64,000 bases of DNA from Symmetrospora coprosmae (lineage: Eukaryota > Basidiomycota > Cystobasidiomycetes > Symmetrosporaceae), in assembly GCA_008802785.1 (NCBI GenBank), contig VUYT01000010.1, positions 124,001 to 188,000 of the forward strand. Reading direction: 5' to 3'. The position numbers were made by a program, and so were the translations under genes. Shown here one piece after another: positions 1 to 9,397 of this stretch. The notes beneath the pieces were generated by a model, which had not been told where the DNA came from, ran no database searches, and saw nothing but the letters and a program-made list of their open reading frames with translations. Position 1 is the first letter of the stretch, and each line of letters starts with the position of its first letter.

Positions 1-42
1 ACCTCCAGCTCTTTTCCTAGACGCGCTGCAGCTCCTCCAAGC

Positions 43-1504
43 ATGGTCGAACCCTTGGACGCGTCGCCATCCAAGCGCAACCCTACATCCTGGATGAAGT
101 GGTACGGCTGCGGCTTGCTCGCCCTGCTCTTCCTGCTGCTCAGCGAGGGCATCGAGCTGTTCAGCGTGAAAAGGCCGACGAAGGCACCCTCGAAGCGCAT
201 TGCGTTCGTCGTCCTGACGGATCCGAGGGAAACCCACGAGGAGAATGTCATTCCCATGCTCGCTCACGTCGAGTCCAAGTACGGTGGGGTGCAGTCCGCG
301 TGTCTGAGAAGGAACGAAACACGGACAAAGCTCATCCAGTTACTGCCCATGCACGCTTCCCAGGATGGACAGGGCACCCATACTACATCTTCATCGACAA
401 GGAGCTGCCCACCGAAGCTGTCATGAATGCGACGCGAGACGCGACGAATGGCAAAGCGCAGTGGCATCTCATCGATGAGTCTGTAGGCTGGGGCAAGCCA
501 GACTGGTGAGTGCCGCGCTGTCAGTGTGGCCCGCCACACCCCCGCTGACACCAGGCTGCGCACACAGGATCAACTCGGACGTTCTCAAGTATGTGTGCCC
601 TGGCGCACGGCGCACATACATCAGCTCCCGCTGAAACATCGCTAACACTCCATTGCCTGCAGCCTCGCAGTCCCGGAGCAGTATCACCACTTCTTCCCCG
701 TGGGCTACCACAACATGTGCCGCTTCTTTGGCGGCTTTGCATACTCGCATCCGGCTCTCGCTTCGTACGACTACTTCTGGCGGCTGGACTCGAATGTCCG
801 CTATCTATGCGCGCCGCCTTACGACCCCGCTCAGTATGTTGCGGACAACGACCTGGATTACGGTGAGCAGCGACGCGTCCGCAGACGCAAAGGGCTATAC
901 CAAACATGTTTGCTTCACAGGATTCATTCATGCCGAGCCGGATGCTGTTGTAACGCTCGACGGCTTTGGAGACATGCTCAAGCGTTTCCTCGCGCAAGAC
1001 TCGACAGCTCGGTTGATACACCCGCAGAGCAACTACAAGCGCTGGCTGTTCAGCGCACAAGACGAATACACGTTTGCAAGCGTCTACAATAACTTTGAGA
1101 TTGTCTCGCGCCGGTTCTTCGAGAGCGAGGCGTACCAGACGTGGTTCCGTTTTGTCGACCGTAACTCGACGGGCATCTACTCGCGGCGGTACGGCGACGC
1201 TCCAATTCGCACAGCGGGGCTGTCGATGTTTGTCGACCCAAAGAAAGTGGCTTGGTTCGGTCGCCAGATTGGCTGTGAGTGCGGGGACGGCTCTCCACCG
1301 CGCTGCAGTCGAGCTGACATTGTGCCGCGACCAGACGAACACGAGTGGATGCTGGCTGTTCCAGAGGAGCCCTGGAAGTCCATGTACTGCGACGAGCTGC
1401 CATCCATGCAGTTTAAACTGCCAGCCAACTCGCACTTGGAGTGGTTTGGCGATGAGACGAAGAACGAGCCAGAATTCGACGCACGATGGCTCTTCAACCG
1501 GTGA
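43..1504 (+). CDS. GT15 alpha-1,2-mannosyltransferase (KTR/MNT family)
   Basis: Probable Golgi type II membrane alpha-1,2-mannosyltransferase that extends O- and N-linked mannans from GDP-mannose. Reading: join(43..283, 364..505, 568..588, 663..862, 921..1274, 1335..1504), 375 aa. A short cytosolic tail is followed by a signal anchor (about residues 22-38, LLALLFLLLSEG). The catalytic domain carries family hallmarks: HPYYIFIDKELP, NMCRFFGGFAYSH, YFWRLDSNVRYLC, YNNFEIVSRRFF and YSRRYGDAPIRT. Removing the last intron, which has a length divisible by three, restores GYEHEWML, matching the GYEH segment of the family. Length is near the usual 380-440 aa. The ATG at 43 is the first in frame and only 42 bases from the window edge, so an upstream exon cannot be wholly excluded. 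Confidence 0.93.
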
Positions 1505-2027
1505 CAGCAGGGAGGTTCAGAGTGCTCGTACCGGGAGATAATGCATGTCGTCCTGTTGTTGTACATATTGATCGTACCGTAGAATGCGCTGGACCTGAAT
1601 TATGGAAACGACAGACGCGAGTGTTCCGCGCCACCTGGAAGGCACGCGTCTCGCTCCGAATCTGTGGAGCTGACGCCCTCGCTTACGCAAGAGAGACGCG
1701 TGCGCGGTATTTTTGGATACGCTGACGGATTTTTGCGGATCAAGTCCCCGCGCCTCTCCCGCTGACCCGCACCGGGGAAGTGAGGTCGCCGGCGCCCCGG
1801 ATTCTCACGAGAAGGAAGCAAAATGCGTCGATTTCACCCCGAAAAGGTCAGGGAGATACGAGGGAGTGAGCCTGCAAGGGCAATCTGTCGGGTATACGGG
1901 AGAGAGACGGGCGACCCAGCAGCTGCTGGGGGCCGGCCAGCACTCGACGTGCATACGAGCGGTTCTCCTCTTCGCCCATACTAACTCTCAGCGGACGCCC
2001 GTCAAGCTCCACCAGCCCGACAAGAGA
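1505..2027. other. Intergenic: 3' flank of GT15 gene and promoter of the secreted-protein gene
   Basis: No coding potential recognised in these 523 bases. The stretch holds the terminator side of the upstream gene and the upstream region of the gene starting at 2028. Its last 150 bases contain pyrimidine-rich tracts (ctcctcttc, ctcttcgcc), common just before fungal start codons. Confidence 0.6.
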
Positions 2028-3062
2028 ATGCGCTCCTTCGCTTTGACTGTCGGAGGGCTCCTCCTTGCCCCACTTGTCGCTGGCCTCATCGTGCCCTTTG
2101 AGTGAGTTCGGCGGGAGGAACCGCTGAATATGAAAACCTCGCTGAGAACCTATATCTGGCAATTTTCCTTCTGGCACCACCGTCAAGCAATGCGGACTTT
2201 GGCCTCGAGCGCAGGAACCACCAGATGTGCCCCAGGGTGAAGGGCAAGTACGAGTTCTGCGACGCCGTCACCAAGTGCTGCCAGCCGGGTTATGGATGTG
2301 GGTTCCGGGCAGATCTACCACAGCGTTAGGCGTTTCGCAGCTGACCTTGTGAGCGTCCTTCAGGCAACACCTGCGGCGAGGGTAATGTCGGTCAGTCCTG
2401 TGTGAAGCGTGAGAAAGGTAAGTTTTCGATCTTTCGTTTGCTAATTGCGGACTCCAAGTGCTGAATGCGTCCGTGATCCCGCCGTCTACACTAGATGGGT
2501 GCAAGAAGGACAGGTCAGTCTAGAATGTCTCGTCTCCATCGCATCGCCCTCGGCTTACTGACATCCCGCCTGCACTTCGCCCATCCGCAGCGACTGCTAC
2601 TGGAGCCAAAAGTGCATCGACAACGGCAAGGAGCCTTCCTTCTGTGCCCAGCTCTGGGTGGACGACCTGCCCAAGCCTGGAGAGAAGAAGCAGAAAAAGA
2701 AGAAGAAGCCGACGCCCACGCACCACCTCAACGCGAGCAGCCTCGCACCTAGCGGCCTGCACCAGTCCAGCTTGGCCCCATCCAGCATGATCATGGCAAA
2801 GCCGACGCCCAAGGCGCCCGTCAAGAAGCCAAAGCAGCCAGAGGCCATGCCTACGCCCAAACCGAAGGCGGGTAAGAAGGAGGAGCCCAAGAAGGAGGCT
2901 CCTAAGGAGGAGCCGAAGAAGGAGGAGCCAAAGAAGCAGGAACCCAAGAAGGTGGAGCCAAAGAAGCAGGAACCCAAGAAGGAGGAGCCCAAGAAGGCAG
3001 AAGAGCCCAAGAAGGAGGAGGACCCAAAGAAGGACTCTCAGTCAGGACCGCCAAAGAACTAA
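2028..3062 (+). CDS. Secreted cysteine-rich protein with Lys/Glu/Pro repeat tail
   Basis: Unrecognised secreted protein. Reading: join(2028..2101, 2188..2297, 2364..2417, 2495..2513, 2591..3062), 242 aa. It opens with a clear signal peptide (MRSFALTVGGLLLAPLVAG). A small domain of about 95 residues follows with about ten cysteines (QMCPRVKG, EFCDAVTKCCQPGYGC, TCGEGNVGQSC, DGCKKD, DCYWSQKCID, FCAQLW), suggesting a disulfide-knotted module. The C-terminal 140 residues are low complexity: a poly-Lys run, a Lys/Pro/His-rich linker, then about ten imperfect EEPKK/QEPKK units ending at the stop. The four small introns are inferred from splice motifs and frame continuity. No enzyme motif is seen. 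The architecture would fit a wall-associated or effector-like secreted protein, but that is inference. Confidence 0.75.
2871..3035 (+). repeat. In-frame EEPKK-type minisatellite inside the secreted protein
   Basis: About ten imperfect 12-15 base units encode (E/Q/V)EPKK. Codons are almost only AAG, GAG, GAA, CCC, CCA and CCT, so the stretch is strongly purine-biased on this strand. It begins after PKPKAGKK and runs nearly to the stop. Unit number is a likely site of length variation between strains. Confidence 0.85.
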
Positions 3063-3866
3063 GTGACGGACAGGGTGGGATGGCGAGCAGGTGCGCTCAT
3101 GCCGCTTCGCAGACCGGTACAGAGATCGTTTCAATGGCTGACCGCTCTCTTGCAGTGTTCTGCATCGTTGGTGCTTCGACTTTTCCATCCGTTCCTTCCG
3201 CTTTGACAGGAATGCCTCGCTTTCAACGCGATGGACACTATAAGCCGCTTCTTCCGGGGCCGCCCACAGGGGCCGCCCACAGAGACACAAAGATTTGGTT
3301 TTGCTTCATAGTCTCCGCTTCTTCACTATAGGTCTCCGCTTTGCTGTCTTGATAGAATACTCTGCGAGCATATCGAGCCTTAGGTGTCTCGGGTACCGGC
3401 ATGGAGCTGCCCTGTCTTGCCGCCTCTGCACGCGAGGAAGCGTTCATTTGCGATTCGACGATTTCAGGTAGCTGTCTAGCCGTCAAAGTCATCACTGTGC
3501 CCGCTCGCTCGAGGCAAGTCTCGTCCGAAGAGGTTGTCCGGCTGGGTCTCGCCATGCCAGTGCCCGGCACAGCAGACAGCGTCGCGGCAGGAGCGGCGAG
3601 CGTAGTATGGAACATTCAAGCAGTTGCGACTCTCGATGTACTCTCCTCCCTTCGCTGTACAGTGCGCGCCGTTCAGCAGGTCGCTCGATGCGAATGCCGG
3701 AGCCAAATTGAGCTGGCCCTGGCCAGGCGAGGCCAGATCCCGGTTGAGCGTGATTATTGCCGGAGGGCGAGGAGGACGGGACGGCAGGAGGAGGAGGAGG
3801 AGGAGGAGGAGGAGCCAACTGCAGCTGAATCCTCTTGTTCTTGCACACGTCGATATTGCCGACGAC
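3063..3866. other. Intergenic between secreted-protein gene and GT8 gene
   Basis: No supported gene in 804 bases. It contains a tandem 13-base duplication (ggggccgcccaca twice, about 3256-3281) and a (GGA)n run just upstream of the GT8 start. A plus-strand reading frame continuous with the GT8 gene reaches an upstream ATG at 3624, but it passes through the GGA run as poly-Arg and looks untranslated. Confidence 0.5.
3786..3814 (+). repeat. (GGA)n microsatellite in the GT8 5' flank
   Basis: About nine uninterrupted GGA trinucleotides, 50-80 bases before the preferred start codon at 3867. They probably lie in the 5' UTR or proximal promoter. Confidence 0.9.
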
Positions 3867-5111
3867 ATGGACGCCCTCTACGCTCCCGTCAGAGGCAGCA
3901 GCGGCTCCTCCCGCTTTCACGCTACCGGGCGACTCTCTCAGCTCGTCGCCGCGAAGCAGAGGCGTCTGGCTCTCCTCGCTCTCGCAGGAACGGCCTGCTT
4001 CCTCCTCTTTACCTTTAGCTCCACATCGCCTTCCTCGTCGTATGTGCCTCCAGTCAGTAAGAGCAAGAGCCCGCCTCAAGCTCAAGCTCATGCTGGCATC
4101 GCTCCCACCTTCGGCGAGTCGGCCGCTCAGGCTGCGGCCATCCAGCCGGTCCACGACTTCGCCGAACCGCTCTTTGCGCTCGGGCAGGAGAAGATAGATC
4201 TGCTCAAGCGCTACGAGCCAAAGAACTACCCCAACAAGCAAGGCTATACTTTTGCCACGCTGCTGTGCACCCGGAACGATGCGGCCGACGACATCTATCT
4301 GCTCGCCACCCGCGCCCTCGTCTACCGCTTGCTGTGGGACCCAGTGACGGGCTCGCCCGACAAGCCAGTCACAGTGTTCGTCGCGCCCTTTGTACCTCAA
4401 TGGAAGCGCGACATCCTCTCTGCCGAGGGCGCCAAAGTGATAGAGATACCGCTCATCGAGATCCACCCAAAGACGACAAATCTCAACTCGGAGCGCTGGC
4501 GGGACCAGTACACCAAGCTCAACATGTGGAACCAGACGCGCTTCACCAAAGTTGCCTACTTTGACGCCGACGCGTTTCCCATGCGGGCCGTGGACGAGCT
4601 CTTTGCGCTCGCACAGACATGGCATTGCAAGGAGGAGCTGCTGGACGGCGTCGACCGCGGCGACCTGTCCAGCGGCATCTGCGACTACACGTTCGCAGGA
4701 GTGCCCATCATGCCCTTCCCTGCCATCGGGCCAAATGGAGGCCTTCTCATCTTCAGCCCAAACCACGGCATGCACCGGCGCCTGCTCCGCCTCGCCCCGG
4801 AAACCAACTCCTACAACAGCGAGTTGATGGAGCAAGGCATGTTCGAATGGGTCTACGGCTGGCAGGGTGCGTTCCCGGCACAGCAGCTGGAGCGCAAGTG
4901 GAACGGCCTCTTCCCGAAGCCGGAGGAAGAGCACACGCTCAACGTAGTCCACGAGAAGCTGTGGAACAAGGAGTATGACAAGGAAGGTCTCGGGTGGATG
5001 ACAAAGCTGTGGGACGATGCGTGGACAAATATGAATCGCTTCTATAACTCGGAGGAGTTTGTCAAGGCGAGAAAGGCGGAGGGATTGCGGACCATGGACG
5101 ATTACCTCTAG
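3867..5111 (+). CDS. GT8-like type II membrane glycosyltransferase
   Basis: Intronless 414-aa protein, probably a retaining nucleotide-sugar transferase of the GT8 (glycogenin/galactinol-synthase-like) superfamily acting in the secretory pathway. The start at 3867 is followed by an N-terminal signal anchor (about residues 33-52, LALLALAGTACFLLFT) and a Ser/Pro/Gln-rich stem. The catalytic domain opens with YTFATLLCTRND, and the metal-binding DXD lies in VAYFDADAFPMRAVDELF near residue 232. Later family-like segments include FAGVPIMPFP, GPNGGLLIFSPN and EQGMFEWVYGW. The acceptor and sugar donor cannot be read from sequence. A longer in-frame start at 3624 is possible but would add a poly-Arg stretch. 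Confidence 0.88.
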   Translation: MDALYAPVRGSSGSSRFHATGRLSQLVAAKQRRLALLALAGTACFLLFTFSSTSPSSSYVPPVSKSKSPPQAQAHAGIAPTFGESAAQAAAIQPVHDFAEPLFALGQEKIDLLKRYEPKNYPNKQGYTFATLLCTRNDAADDIYLLATRALVYRLLWDPVTGSPDKPVTVFVAPFVPQWKRDILSAEGAKVIEIPLIEIHPKTTNLNSERWRDQYTKLNMWNQTRFTKVAYFDADAFPMRAVDELFALAQTWHCKEELLDGVDRGDLSSGICDYTFAGVPIMPFPAIGPNGGLLIFSPNHGMHRRLLRLAPETNSYNSELMEQGMFEWVYGWQGAFPAQQLERKWNGLFPKPEEEHTLNVVHEKLWNKEYDKEGLGWMTKLWDDAWTNMNRFYNSEEFVKARKAEGLRTMDDYL

Positions 5112-5617
5112 GCGGACGAGGAAGTCTACTCCCGCTTAACGAGCTCACTATGCACCGGTCGCAAAGACTCAATCATGGGTAGGTGTCCGAGGCCGGACGA
5201 GATCTAACTGGACAAAGCTGACCATTCTTGCGATTCTTTCAGGCAGACGTCGGGCTACCGCGACGCCACATGCGAAAGCGGTTTTCCCGGGAAGACAGAC
5301 CCGATCAGCCAGACGTAGCGTCCGCTTCTTCTTCCTTCCCGAGAACGCATGCGGGTTACAGGCGGGCAGCTGCAGTAGCGCCAGATGGACCGGTCGAAGA
5401 CGGCCTTTACGGAGCCAGGGTTTCCGGATGACCGGAGAGGTCCACGGCGCACACTATCTGCCAAGTACCGCGATATGCGTAGCCATGTATATACACGATC
5501 TGTTGATGTGCCTGGGAAGAATGGGAATAAACAAGAGCTACAGTATTCCGCCTATCACAAGCCGAGGCCACGGCTCTGCTCCGCCCTGCGTCTTGATCCG
5601 TTTGCCATCACGCCCCG
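5112..5617. other. Intergenic, no feature recognised
   Basis: These 506 bases lie between the GT8 stop and the next gene on the same strand. No gene, repeat or RNA was recognised. Short reading frames here lack domain or splice support. Confidence 0.5.
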
Positions 5618-6688
5618 ATGGACGACGATATCGACCATGTCGATCCTGCTAGAGCACCTCGCCAGGCCGTCGAAGCCTCTCCAGCGCGTTCGTCCGACTC
5701 GCGCCTGAGCAGCACCTCGACCGCACGCACTGGCGCCTCCGGAACGACCGCCGACTCGCGCATCACTTCGCTGTCGCAGCTGGGCCGTGTTGACGAGTAT
5801 CTACACGCGCGGTTAGGGCGCCCCGACCAAGCGGAAGATGGCCGACCGCGCCTGCGAGGCGTTGAAGCACTGCTTGCCTTTCTTGATGGCGAGGAGCAGC
5901 AGGAGCCGCGTGAGGATGCAACAGGGCGGGAATATGGAGGTACAGGTGGCACGCATGGTTCACCACAATCAGAGCTGCAGCCGCCGTGGCAGCCCGCAGA
6001 AGAGCGCCGAATGCGGCCAGAGGAGAGACAAGCAGTCCTCGAGCAAGCTCAAAAATCGGAGGACTCGGATGGCGCGCGGACGCCTCCTGCGCGCGGGTCG
6101 CAGACAACTTCGCGTTCGTTCTTGACGCAGCATCCATCCCGCTCTCCGCCCTCCCCGTCGGCTTCCTCTACGCCTGACCGGCACCACCTAGGCCTGGCCT
6201 CGAAACAACGGCAATCTTCTCCTCCTGTCAGAAGTTCCGGCACCGCCCAATCGCACGCTTCAATACCACACGAGAGCCTTCACGTCCACTTGCAAGCCGC
6301 ACAGGATGATGTGGCTCGACTACGCCGGGAGCTCAACTCCGTCCAGTCGCTCATGCACGAGCTGCGGGCCGAGCAGGGCGCGACCGTCGACACCGCACTT
6401 CCCAGACCCGCCCCCCGCTCCTCAGACCATTCTGTGCGTGTTCCTGTCAACGGCGGATCGCAGGCACGGGAAGACGGCAGCAGCGATACCGGTGCCCCGC
6501 TCGGCCCCGTCCTGGCGACGCAGGCAGAAGTGCTCGACTTTGTGCGACGTGTGGATGGGCTGGTCTGGATGACGCAGGAGGGCAAGAGCAGGGCAAGGCC
6601 CGACACTGTAGTATTTGAGAACGGCAACCTTGACCACGTTCTGCGGCGCGTCGCGGCCTGGGAGGGCGCGATCCGGCGAAGGCGGTGA
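5618..6688 (+). CDS. Unrecognised Ser/Gln-rich protein with coiled coil
   Basis: Single open frame of 356 aa from an ATG at 5618, not recognised. The N-terminus is acidic then Ser/Thr-rich. Residues about 50-85 are more ordered (ITSLSQLGRVDEYLHARL, GVEALLAFLDGEEQQ). A Pro/Ser/Gln-rich middle is followed near residues 208-245 by a short coiled coil (LQAAQDDVARLRREL). The C-terminal 65 residues look like a conserved folded segment (TQAEVLDFVRRVDGLVWM, VVFENGNLDHVLRRVAAWE) ending in IRRRR. The conserved-looking ends and disordered middle suggest a scaffold or complex subunit, but no function is assigned. An intron inside the frame cannot be excluded. Confidence 0.55.
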   Translation: MDDDIDHVDPARAPRQAVEASPARSSDSRLSSTSTARTGASGTTADSRITSLSQLGRVDEYLHARLGRPDQAEDGRPRLRGVEALLAFLDGEEQQEPREDATGREYGGTGGTHGSPQSELQPPWQPAEERRMRPEERQAVLEQAQKSEDSDGARTPPARGSQTTSRSFLTQHPSRSPPSPSASSTPDRHHLGLASKQRQSSPPVRSSGTAQSHASIPHESLHVHLQAAQDDVARLRRELNSVQSLMHELRAEQGATVDTALPRPAPRSSDHSVRVPVNGGSQAREDGSSDTGAPLGPVLATQAEVLDFVRRVDGLVWMTQEGKSRARPDTVVFENGNLDHVLRRVAAWEGAIRRRR

Positions 6689-7050
6689 CGCTCTAACGCA
6701 CTGTGCCGACTCCCTTCGCGCATCTCATATCCTGCTGACCTGTCCATTCCATGGTGTTGTACGAGTGCATGTTCTACCGAAATGACCGGGAAGCGTCGGC
6801 GCACTGCACGCGCTTCGGAGAGACCCGCTGACGCCTTTGACTTCCCGTCGGCTTCGACTTTGACACTGCTCCATATAATACTTCTCGCGCACTCGCAACC
6901 TCTTCGACTGGAACTGTATCGCCCTCTGTAGCATTTCCACTCTCCCTGTGCTTGTCCACGCTTGTCCACGCCTGTCCGCCAGCTCGCCATCACCCAGAGC
7001 TCTATATTCGCCAGCACTTTGCGCGCGCCGCCTCGGACATCCAGCGGACA
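6689..7050. other. Promoter region of small tandem gene 1
   Basis: No gene seen in 362 bases. It contains a TATA-like ccatataata at about 6870 and a direct repeat of cttgtccacg at about 6951-6970, both upstream of the ATG at 7051. Confidence 0.5.
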
Positions 7051-7625
7051 ATGACGAGCACCACCATCACCAGGCGACACGTCGAGGAGGTCGTCGTCGA
7101 TGGAGCAGCGGCCAGTGAGGGACTGCCCACGTACAAGCAGTCGCAGAGGGAGGAGCAGGAGCGCTACTACAAGGAGTTCAGCGTTGAGTCTCGCTCGTCA
7201 TGAAGATCTCGCCCGCTACCCGAGATGGCGATAAGCCTCGCTGACATCGATGAACCGGGCACCCTCGTCCAGGCCGGTATCCGAGCTGCAGAGTGCGCAT
7301 ACGAGGGGAGCTCCGGTCGACTGCGCCTTCCTCCTGGCAAGTGAGTGCCCTCGTTGGCGTTGCAGATCTCGTTGAGCGCTTGTCGCTATCGCCTCATCAG
7401 GTGCACGTGCAACTATGTCCGGGCCCGCTGACACCCGTCGAGAACACCGCCCGCAGCGTCATCTCATATGTCCTGCGACGAGCCTACAAGGCCAAGCACC
7501 GCTTGACGCGATTCAACAGCGCCTCGAGCGCCGAGTCGAGCGATTCCGAGGATGCTTCCCCGGCTTCAACAACCGTGCTCGTCCCTGGATACCGCCACAA
7601 TGACCTGCCCGCGAGCGATGCCTGA
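7051..7625 (+). CDS. Small orphan protein, tandem paralog 1
   Basis: Unrecognised small protein: join(7051..7182, 7273..7340, 7457..7625), 122 aa. The splice sites were fixed by comparison with the neighbour at 7985-8643: the middle exon is 68 nt in both, intron phases match (0 then 2), and residues align (LPTYKQSQREEQERYYKEF with LPDYAASQRAALKAEREAMY; SGRLRLPPGK with NGTFRIPPNK; VLVPGYRH with TLVPGYEH). No signal peptide or membrane segment is evident. The middle is Lys/Arg-rich (VLRRAYKAKHRL) and the C-terminus is acidic and Ser-rich. The first donor (gttgag) is weak but sits exactly where the paralog has its intron. Confidence 0.75.
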
Positions 7626-7984
7626 GGCCGTCTGAGGCAGCATTGGGCCTACAGCCTTGGCCACGACATTCTAGATGGGCCTGATGCGCTTGAAGGTGAG
7701 CCTGGCCTCCGTCAGCGGATTCTGCGCGTGCGAACGGCAAGAAGCTGATCTCCCTGTCGATAACAGCTTTTCAGTCGAAGAACGGATGCAGCATAGACAG
7801 CTTTAGACGCTCTGTACAGTATCAGGGCATGTATCATGGGCCGCCCTGAAATTCAGCGAATGAACACTGCTGTTCCTTACGCAGCCATCCGGTGGCGTCG
7901 CTCCGGTGATCTCCGCGAGCACTTACTTTCCCGAGCTCGCATCTCTTTCCCACTGAGCACTGACTGAGCGCACGTCGAAGCAGG
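7626..7984. other. Intergenic between tandem paralogs
   Basis: These 359 bases hold the 3' flank of paralog 1 and the promoter of paralog 2. No further gene was recognised. Confidence 0.5.
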
Positions 7985-8643
7985 ATGAGCACGGCTCAGC
8001 AGTCTGACACGGTCCATGCTGTGAGTGCTTCTCTGCCTTCCCCTCACTTCCTGTCCCGTACCCGCACTGGCTGATGCCCTCGCCTCATCGCGGTCACGGC
8101 AGCCGGCAGCCGGCAGCGGGGTTGAGCTACCCGACTATGCCGCATCGCAGCGAGCTGCGCTCAAAGCAGAGAGGGAGGCCATGTACAGGGAGTACGAGGT
8201 GAGAGTGCATGCTCGAGCTTGGCCGTGCGGACCCATGCGCGCATAGCTGAGTACCATCTGCCTCCCCACGCTCTATTCTTGGCCCCGATGACAGGCTGCA
8301 ACGCTGGCTGCAGAGACGGGCTACGTAGGCTCGAATGGCACTTTTCGCATTCCACCAAACAAGTGAGCCTGGTGTGCTCCGTCTTTATCGGGCTGTTTGG
8401 GATGCTGACCCTGCGGGGCTGCTCGCTCGGTGGCGGAACAGCATGGTGTCCGGCGTCCTCAAGATGGGCTTCTACGTCAAGCATAAGGTCGTCACCAAGG
8501 CCAAGCGCAAGAAGAGCATTGTCACTACTGACGTCACCACCGAGGAATCGACGCTCGTCCCCGGTTACGAGCATGTCGGTGAAGAGAACGGGTCTCCTGT
8601 GTCGAACGACACCACCGGTGCGGGACAGGCCACGAATGGCTAG
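7985..8643 (+). CDS. Small orphan protein, tandem paralog 2
   Basis: Unrecognised small protein: join(7985..8020, 8103..8198, 8295..8362, 8442..8643), 133 aa. It is the tandem duplicate of the gene at 7051-7625, with an extra 5' exon (MSTAQQSDTVHA). The 68-nt internal exon (AATLAAETGYVGSNG...) has the same length and phases as in the paralog. The last exon is basic (KHKVVTKAKRKKS) and ends with a conserved STLVPGYEHV motif and an Asn/Thr/Gly-rich tail. No domain recognised. The first acceptor is ambiguous because cag is repeated three times (ggcagccggcagccggcag), so a few residues may differ. Confidence 0.75.
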
Positions 8644-9160
8644 CCAGGTGCTAGCGACTCCTGCTCGTGTCTCTGGAGGAGCACCTTTTTCCGGCAGAGC
8701 GCTTGCCAAGCGAGATGTAGGCTGCCATTTTTTCGACAACAGCAGCGATGCAGGTGTCGAGCTGACGCCGTTCCTGTGCTAACAGGTCGGCAAGGAGATT
8801 GTGCTTAGCGTGCCGACCGTCGCCGGCGGCGTTGAGCATGACTTCTACTACATCCAAGATGACAACGGATGCATGCACAAGACCGACATCCACGTCAATA
8901 CGCTCATCATAAACGAAGTGGACGCCCCTCTGAACTTTGATGCGCCTTACTCGTGCAGCATTGACATCACCAAGGACGGACTTCAGACCATGCCTGCCGG
9001 TATGTGGTTCTCCTCGACCACGGACGGCCAGGATATCGGCACAATCACTTGCGGAAGTGACGCTCCCGGCACCTGCAAGATTCTGGGAGGCGGAAGCGGC
9101 GATGGTGTCTCCCAGACGTGCAACGTCAACCAGGGGGATGAGGCATGCGGAATTGCCTGA
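8636..9160 (+). CDS. Unrecognised Cys-containing protein; start overlaps the upstream stop
   Basis: The frame from 8786 to 9160 is open and protein-like (VEHDFYYIQDDNGCMHK, DAPYSCSIDI, PAGMWFSS, PGTCKILGGG, QTCNVNQGDEACGIA) but has no early in-frame ATG. A good solution is join(8636..8716, 8786..9160), 151 aa. A 67-nt intron with a ctaacag acceptor links an ATG at 8636 to this frame. That ATG overlaps the last codons of the upstream gene in a different frame (ATGGCTAG contains both the start and the neighbour's stop). An alternative is a two-codon exon at 8748-8753 with a 32-nt intron. The first exon ends in LAKRD, a possible Kex2-type site, but no signal peptide is clear. Function unknown. 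Confidence 0.5.
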
Positions 9161-9397
9161 TATGCCAACCTGCTCGGTCAAATCAGCTGCGAATGGTGAT
9201 GACGCTCAATTGCAGCCGTAAGAACGCGCGACGATGCTGTCTTGTATTACGCTTCGGGGATACAGCTGCGCACGATCCGCCATGATGTTACCTACCGCGA
9301 TCGAGCTGGCTTGCATTGTCCTACTAGCACTGACCTGATCGCAAGAAACAGTCCTTTCATTGCCCAAACCTCTGCTAGCAGCCTATAGCGACGAGCC
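9161..9397. other. Convergent intergenic spacer
   Basis: This short spacer lies between the 3' ends of the plus-strand orphan gene and the minus-strand hydrolase gene. Nothing recognised. Confidence 0.5.

Noticed and set aside
3624-3866. N-terminal extension of the GT8 protein from the ATG at 3624
   Set aside because: It would insert poly-Arg from the GGA run before a signal anchor and lacks protein-like composition; kept only as an alternative start.
3492-4952. Minus-strand open frame of 486 codons over the GT8 gene
   Set aside because: A shadow of the GT8 frame; no domain, and the sense product has the DXD motif and membrane anchor.
8801-9160. Gene starting with GTG at 8801
   Set aside because: Non-ATG starts are not expected here; a spliced upstream ATG exon gives a better model.
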